This document shows, piece by piece, positions 59,567 to 64,000 of a stretch of 64,000 nt of DNA. This DNA comes from Verrucomicrobiota bacterium (lineage in GTDB: Bacteria > Verrucomicrobiota > Verrucomicrobiia > Chthoniobacterales > UBA10450), in the NCBI GenBank assembly GCA_003218375.1, contig QHNH01000019.1:62001-126000 (forward strand). Direction: 5' to 3'. The translations under genes and the position numbers were made by a program. The notes beneath the pieces were generated by a model that saw only the letters and a program-made list of their open reading frames with translations, searched no databases and was not told the origin of the DNA. Position 1 is the stretch's first letter. Each line of letters starts with the position of its first letter.

Positions 59567-60608
59567 ATGTTCGAAAGACTACGTCCACGCATATTAATTG
59601 CAGCGATAGCGATCGGCGCCTTCGCCATCTTTGTCGCTTGGTTTCTTTGGAACCGCGCCGCGTCTAATCGCACAACGAGCTCCTCAGGTAGAGTTGACGG
59701 TACACCTCCCGCAATGCAGCCAAGCGCGACCGCGCCCGGAACGTCTCCTATCACTCCCGCTTCGACCAATCGATCACAAGTCGAAGCAGCACTCTGGCAA
59801 AATCTCTTGCAAACTCCCATCGATTTTTCGGGGAAAGTCGTCGATTTGGAACGCCGTCCTGTGGCGGGGGCATTGGTAAAGTATTCGATCGCCGCGAAAT
59901 TAGGCGAACAAAATGCGACTATGGAACTACGTAGTGACGCGACAGGCTCATTTCGCATTAGCGGCGTCCCGGGGGTTAGGGCTCAGTGTAGAAGTTTCGA
60001 AACCTGGCTATTATTCGTTGAAGGAATCGCGAGGAACTTTTGGTTACGCGGTAGGTACAAATACTGATCGTCCGGTACCCACCAAGGAGAATCCAGCGTT
60101 GTTTTTACTACGTAGAGCCGGCCCACCTCAAAGTCTCGTTCAATTCCGCCGCTACCTAACGCCCTCGAAAGATGGCCATGTTACCACAATAAATGTGACT
60201 ACAGGTGATATCGTCAATAGCGCGGACAGTGTCAGCACGCTCGAAATCCAGACATGGGTCGATGATGAAAACAAAGACCCTAAACGCCGATTCAGTTGGC
60301 GGCTTAAACTCATTGTTCCCCACGGCGGGTTCAGGGAACGAACCGATGAATTCAAATTCGTAGCGCCCGATGACAACTATCAGTCGTCCGTGAACATTGA
60401 AATGGTGCCAAGCCGCGACGGGAACTGGAGTCGGCAAATCAAGAAAGAGTACTTTGCAAAGTTTTCGAATCGTTACGGGCGCATTGTGATCGAGTACGTG
60501 GCAGGCGGCCACAATCGCCTGTCATTGACAGCCTGGTATAACCCATCTGGTTCGCGTAACCTCGAATCCGGCCCGGAAGACAAAATCAATGTCCTGAATG
60601 AGCCGTAA
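59567..60608 (+). pseudogene. NPSGSRNLE-family protein, copy 3, frameshifted
   Basis: ATG 59567 opens a frame with a membrane anchor (ILIAAIAIGAFAIFVAWFLW), a linker and TPIDFSGKVVDLERRPVAGA to SFRISGVPG. At a run of five G (59971-59975) the frame changes: LGLSVEVSKPGYYSLKESRG and all following family residues to WYNPSGSRNLESGPEDKIN continue in the +1 frame to 60608. Removing one G restores a single protein of about 346 residues. It may be a recent mutation, a sequencing error or a phase-variable site. Confidence 0.75.
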
Positions 60609-60634
60609 TAAGGACAGAATCGGCAGACTAGACG

Positions 60635-60808
60635 CGCTCGATTGAGAAGAGCTATTTCATTCGTTTCTGGGAAGCCGTCCAAATATGGTCGCGTTCACAT
60701 TCGTCTCAACGGCGAAAGTCGGAAAGCTTCTCTCGCGTTACGCAAATTAACCCAACGGGATCGCGGAACGTCGAAGCCTGCACCGACGGTCAGTTTTCGG
60801 AGCAGTAA
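60635..60808 (+). pseudogene. Degenerate remnant of another NPSGSRNLE-family gene
   Basis: Three short pieces in different frames follow the family order: IEKSYFIRF (about 60638-60664), KYGRVHIRLNGESRKASLAL (about 60681-60740) and INPTGSRNVEACTDGQFSEQ with a TAA stop at 60806-60808. The order matches the end of intact copies (EYFAKFSNRYGRIVIEY to NPSGSRNLE). Upstream parts are absent. Confidence 0.6.
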
Positions 60809-60838
60809 TATCTAGCAACTGAGTCGCTTTGTACTCGA

Positions 60839-61407
60839 ATGGTCGATGGACAATCCATTTCCTTTGATCCGGTCGACATCAATGAAGGCGGCATTGTCGT
60901 AGGCAATAGTGTGCCCGGCGGCTCGATGGTGATCAGAACTCCCAAGCCAACTCCCACTCCGAGCCCGGGCGCACCTCCTCCGACTGGCCCACAACCTTTC
61001 ACCGAAACAATCCTTTCACCCGGTAGTCCCCTGGCCATTAACGACCACACTCGCCCGACCCCGTCCCCTCCCGCACCAACGTCGCCGTCACCCAGTCCTT
61101 CGACTACACCCAGTCCAACGCCGACGCCGAGTCCTGCTCCGCAGATCCTCGCGTGGGTGGGTAACGCCCTCGTCATCTGGGAACGTCAGGATGACGGCCA
61201 CACCTGGCATCCTTTTGGCTTGGAAGAAATGATCCCCTCTATGGACGGCTGGGAAAACCTGAACCCCTACGAAATGAACAATAACGGCGCCATCGTCGGC
61301 ACCGCCTGGTACGTCGATCCCTCAATCCCCGGTGCTCCAGGCGAATACCACGCCTTCCTCCTGGTCCCCGTCGAACTCATGGTGGATGGAAATCGCGATA
61401 ATGAAAT
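60839..61407 (+). repeat. Second copy of the duplicated linker segment
   Basis: Counterpart of 54692-55260. It forms the first 190 codons of the orphan cassette, and the near-identical core is about 60865-61197. Confidence 0.85.
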
Positions 61408-63010
61408 GTCGTTCGCCGATCTCGCCGGCCACGAAGCGGATCAAACCTCCGAAGAAAAGCCATACCGATTCTGGGTGAACGACGATGATGACGGCGCAGC
61501 GGGTAATCCTGGCGACCACGTGCCACCGCGTGCGCCCGATTACGCCGACGGCACCATTCAATCCATTCGCGATCTCGAAGATTTTGCAAGATTACATGTC
61601 AATGTCAGTGGGCTGGAGGCCGCGTTGGAATCAAACACCATTCAGGCTGCGTTCGAATGGAGACAAGCGTCAAATAATCCGAGGATCAAACTTTACAGAG
61701 CAACGTCCGCTGGAACTAGTTACTTAACCGACGAGTCAACGGCGAATTCAGCGATGTTGTACCCTTTTCGCGACACTTTAGGTGAAGTCGCGCCCGGGAC
61801 CCGACTCCTTATGCCACCCGGATTCTGGCTCGCCAAATCCGGGTTTACAAATGTTCCGAAAACCCTCCCACAAGCTTGGCTTTTGTTTGAAGGAAGTGGC
61901 GAAGGCAAGGGACAACTCGTGTTATCTTTTTGGAAAGCCGGCCGAAAAATCGGTGAAACTGCGCCAGTATGGCTCGAGCTAAAGAACGTCAAAAGAATGT
62001 TTCAGCGGGCCAAAGCAATTCCATTAAATGGCATTGCCGCCCCTTGGAGCGACGAAAATCCCTTGCCGACGGCGTACGTAGATGATCCGAATGGCTATGA
62101 ATTCGATCTGCCTGCGGATGAAAGCCATGACGCGATCATCTTTGTCCACGGTATCCATCCGCCTCTTTTCGACAGCGACGATTCGTATCTCAGTAACGTC
62201 AACACGGCCGAAACCGTCTATAAACGCCTATGGCACCAGGGCTACAAAGGACGATTCGCGTTCTACAAATGGCCGGCTCTCAATCCTGCGGGCTACTTTC
62301 TGAATGGCAGCGGTTTCGAGTTCAACCAGAGCGAATACCGGGCATTCAAGTATGGCAAAGGTCTTGCAGGGTTTGCGGCAAGCCTGCCGGCGACGTACAA
62401 CAAACATGTTTACGCTCACAGCCAAGGAAACGCAGTCGCTGCGGCGGCATTTCGAAACTACGGATTAAAGGCAAAGACGTGGATCGTCACGCAGGGCGCA
62501 CTACCAATAAGTTGTTTCGATAACGACCTGCGACATTACGTCTTCAACTACATAACGCCGGATTCCGCTTCAGATCTCGGATACCGTAGCTTTTTGGATG
62601 ACAAGGTCCAAACACGAATCGTAAATTTCTGCAATACCCAAGACACCGTTACGGGAAAAATTTGGGAACTTAATCACGAGTTCTTTAAACCGACTGTCCA
62701 TTTAGACGGACTCACAAGGATAGAATACTGGTTTTTTAGCGATCCGAGTGAAGTGCACGTAAAACGTTTCTTTAATACCGTTGAGTTGAACGATCGCGTT
62801 GTTAACGATCCGCATGAGTCGATGGCCATGGCTGTCAGGTCACGCAGCAAAGCCATCGCTCACGGAATAGACGTCCAGGGTAAATTGGATGAGATTGTAG
62901 ACTTGCACGCAATGTTCGGCTTTGGGGACGAACATGGCTCCCAATGGGAGCGTCCGATTCAGCGACAATGCTTACGGTACTTCGAAAAACTAACAGATGA
63001 AATTCGGTAA
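60839..63010 (+). CDS. Orphan C-terminal cassette: HAF/linker segment plus alpha/beta hydrolase
   Basis: A 723-residue open frame corresponding to the last 755 residues or so of the giant protein. It has no signal peptide, GQLK, RCC1 or Ig domain and no ribosome binding site. It begins DGQSISFDPVDINEGGIVVG, runs through the Pro/Thr linker almost identically at DNA level, then diverges: hydrolase motifs are FVHGIHPP (His437), KRLWHQGYKGRFAFYKWP, YAHSQGN (Ser528) and DEHGSQW (His699). Its end overlaps the next family gene by 14 bases. It may be silent until recombined into the full-length gene. Confidence 0.75.
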   Translation: MVDGQSISFDPVDINEGGIVVGNSVPGGSMVIRTPKPTPTPSPGAPPPTGPQPFTETILSPGSPLAINDHTRPTPSPPAPTSPSPSPSTTPSPTPTPSPAPQILAWVGNALVIWERQDDGHTWHPFGLEEMIPSMDGWENLNPYEMNNNGAIVGTAWYVDPSIPGAPGEYHAFLLVPVELMVDGNRDNEMSFADLAGHEADQTSEEKPYRFWVNDDDDGAAGNPGDHVPPRAPDYADGTIQSIRDLEDFARLHVNVSGLEAALESNTIQAAFEWRQASNNPRIKLYRATSAGTSYLTDESTANSAMLYPFRDTLGEVAPGTRLLMPPGFWLAKSGFTNVPKTLPQAWLLFEGSGEGKGQLVLSFWKAGRKIGETAPVWLELKNVKRMFQRAKAIPLNGIAAPWSDENPLPTAYVDDPNGYEFDLPADESHDAIIFVHGIHPPLFDSDDSYLSNVNTAETVYKRLWHQGYKGRFAFYKWPALNPAGYFLNGSGFEFNQSEYRAFKYGKGLAGFAASLPATYNKHVYAHSQGNAVAAAAFRNYGLKAKTWIVTQGALPISCFDNDLRHYVFNYITPDSASDLGYRSFLDDKVQTRIVNFCNTQDTVTGKIWELNHEFFKPTVHLDGLTRIEYWFFSDPSEVHVKRFFNTVELNDRVVNDPHESMAMAVRSRSKAIAHGIDVQGKLDEIVDLHAMFGFGDEHGSQWERPIQRQCLRYFEKLTDEIR

Positions 63011-64000
63011 GCGGAAAACAATTCTCATTGCAGCGATCGTTACCATTGTGCTGGTAACAGCGCTGTGGATCGGACTTCGCTCGGGACCGCCGGCCACGAT
63101 CCAGGGACGTTATGACGAGTTAAAGCTCACTACTTCGCCGAGCGCATCACAACCTCATTCCGCGATGGCGCCGGTCGTAGCAGCGAGCGCCGATACTACG
63201 CCCTTCACCGAAGCCGAGCGCCAGAAAGCAATCGAGCAGCTTGAAGCGACATCGATCGTTTTTTTTGGCAAAGTAGTTGATCAAAACGAATTACCAGTCG
63301 TCGGCGCACGCGCTACTTACACGGTACATCACCTGAGCTTCCACGGGAACGCACCCGTCGACGGGCCGGTAACAGACAACGATGGCCGGTTTGAAATTCG
63401 AACCCAAGGTCCGTCGATTACCGTGTCCGTGTCTCATCCTCAATTTTACGAAGGAAAGGATGCAGAACGGCAGATCGATTACGGCCACACAATAACCGCT
63501 CATCCGTTCTCGCCGAAACCCAGCCGAGAAAGTCCAACCCTGTTCAGACTTGTTAGAAAGGGGCAAGCGGAGACGGTCATCCACGTTCCATCTAAAGAAA
63601 TCCGATTACCTCTCGATGGGCGATCTGTGGAGATCAATCTCGGTGCAAATTCGCTAGCAGTAAGTATCCGCCTCCATTCTACAAGTGCGGCTTTGGAGCC
63701 AAACGAGTTCCGACATTTTGATTGGAGCCTCGGCTTGGCAGTATCAAATGGTGGTTTGGTCGAGCGGCTAAATTCGATCGACTTCTTAGCTCCAGAGAAC
63801 GGATACGTGCCCGAACTCGAGATTCAGCTGATCTCGACCGGCAGCCTGCAGTGGTCGTCCAGGATCAACAAAGAGTACTTTGTCCGTTTCGCAAACGGGA
63901 GGTATGGCCGGTTTCAAATAACCGTCTCGGGAGAAACTGGCTTCTGCAGATTCGAATCGTATCTTAACCCTTCGGGATCTCGTAATCTGGAGGTTGATCC
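62997..64000 (+). CDS. NPSGSRNLE-family membrane-anchored protein, copy 4 (cut by window end)
   Basis: ATG 62997 lies inside the end of the cassette gene (14-base overlap). The visible 334 codons encode an anchor (ILIAAIVTIVLVTALWIGL), a Ser/Thr/Pro linker, SIVFFGKVVDQNELPVVGAR and TDNDGRFEIRTQGPSITVSV, and the C-terminal KEYFVRFANGRYGRFQITVS to YLNPSGSRNLEVD, where the window stops. Only a few residues are likely missing. No stop is visible, so this gene is easily overlooked. As with copy 1, it directly follows a hydrolase gene. Confidence 0.8.
   Translation, partial: MKFGKRKTILIAAIVTIVLVTALWIGLRSGPPATIQGRYDELKLTTSPSASQPHSAMAPVVAASADTTPFTEAERQKAIEQLEATSIVFFGKVVDQNELPVVGARATYTVHHLSFHGNAPVDGPVTDNDGRFEIRTQGPSITVSVSHPQFYEGKDAERQIDYGHTITAHPFSPKPSRESPTLFRLVRKGQAETVIHVPSKEIRLPLDGRSVEINLGANSLAVSIRLHSTSAALEPNEFRHFDWSLGLAVSNGGLVERLNSIDFLAPENGYVPELEIQLISTGSLQWSSRINKEYFVRFANGRYGRFQITVSGETGFCRFESYLNPSGSRNLEVD

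Noticed and set aside
1-64000. Search for tRNA, rRNA, CRISPR arrays, transposases and phage structural genes
   Set aside because: None could be recognised by eye; tRNAs in particular would need a covariance-model scan to be excluded.
51908-64000. Assignment of the effector-like locus to a known type VI or Rhs system
   Set aside because: No VgrG, PAAR, Hcp, Rhs core repeats or filamentous-hemagglutinin domain is present; only the organisational analogy holds.

Overview
The window is a GC-rich bacterial chromosome segment with about 50 genes and no rRNA, tRNA or CRISPR array that I could find. Several features together point to a soil Verrucomicrobia-type bacterium (Chthoniobacter/Spartobacteria-like): a MacB-type orphan permease, a DUF2911 protein, 'GQLK' repeat proteins with RCC1 propellers and Pro-Thr linkers, many short palindromic repeats, and a complex I locus with two NuoM subunits. 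This placement is inference; there is no rRNA to confirm it.

Layout. 1-5.6 kb: envelope genes (two glycosyltransferases, a class A penicillin-binding protein). 5.7-10.6 kb: a MidA-type methyltransferase, then a leftward set of cupredoxin-like protein, orphan histidine kinase and outer-membrane protein. 10.9-14.9 kb: a protein-glutaminase-like enzyme with a small partner, a lycopene-cyclase-type membrane protein, a DUF2971 protein and an unknown gene. 15-20.5 kb: ABC permease, small proteins, an MnmC-like methyltransferase and a DUF2911 protein with an apparent internal deletion. 20.5-26.9 kb: a tightly coupled set of PIG-L deacetylase, 39-aa membrane peptide, sodium:solute symporter, a short BshC-like protein and BshA, which looks like a bacillithiol-type thiol pathway. 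26.9-30.8 kb: sirtuin and a large BNR/sortilin-type propeller protein.

31-44.8 kb holds a divergent respiratory complex I locus: nuoA-B-C-D-I leftward and nuoH-J-K-(hydrolase)-L-M-(ORF6N)-M2-N rightward. No nuoE, nuoF or nuoG is present. Palindromic repeats interrupt the nuoB-nuoC gap and lie in frame inside nuoL and nuoM2. 44.9-50.6 kb: a flavoprotein reductase, DUF1579 protein, acyltransferase, phospholipase D-like protein, SMUG1-type uracil-DNA glycosylase and a small LuxR-type regulator.

50.7-64 kb is the most unusual part. A collagen-like secreted protein is followed by a 1684-residue secreted protein (GQLK repeats, RCC1 propeller, Ig-like domain, Pro/Thr linkers, HAF-like repeats, C-terminal alpha/beta hydrolase). 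After it come members of a membrane-anchored family ending in an 'NPSGSRNLE' motif. Further on lie a promoterless-looking partial copy of the large gene that starts inside it at near-identical DNA but carries a diverged hydrolase end, another downstream family member, and degenerate remnants of both gene types. This organisation resembles polymorphic effector/immunity loci with displaced C-terminal cassettes, and I propose it as a candidate undescribed system. In addition, the 9-mer RCCTAACGA occurs 16 times in both orientations, far above chance.
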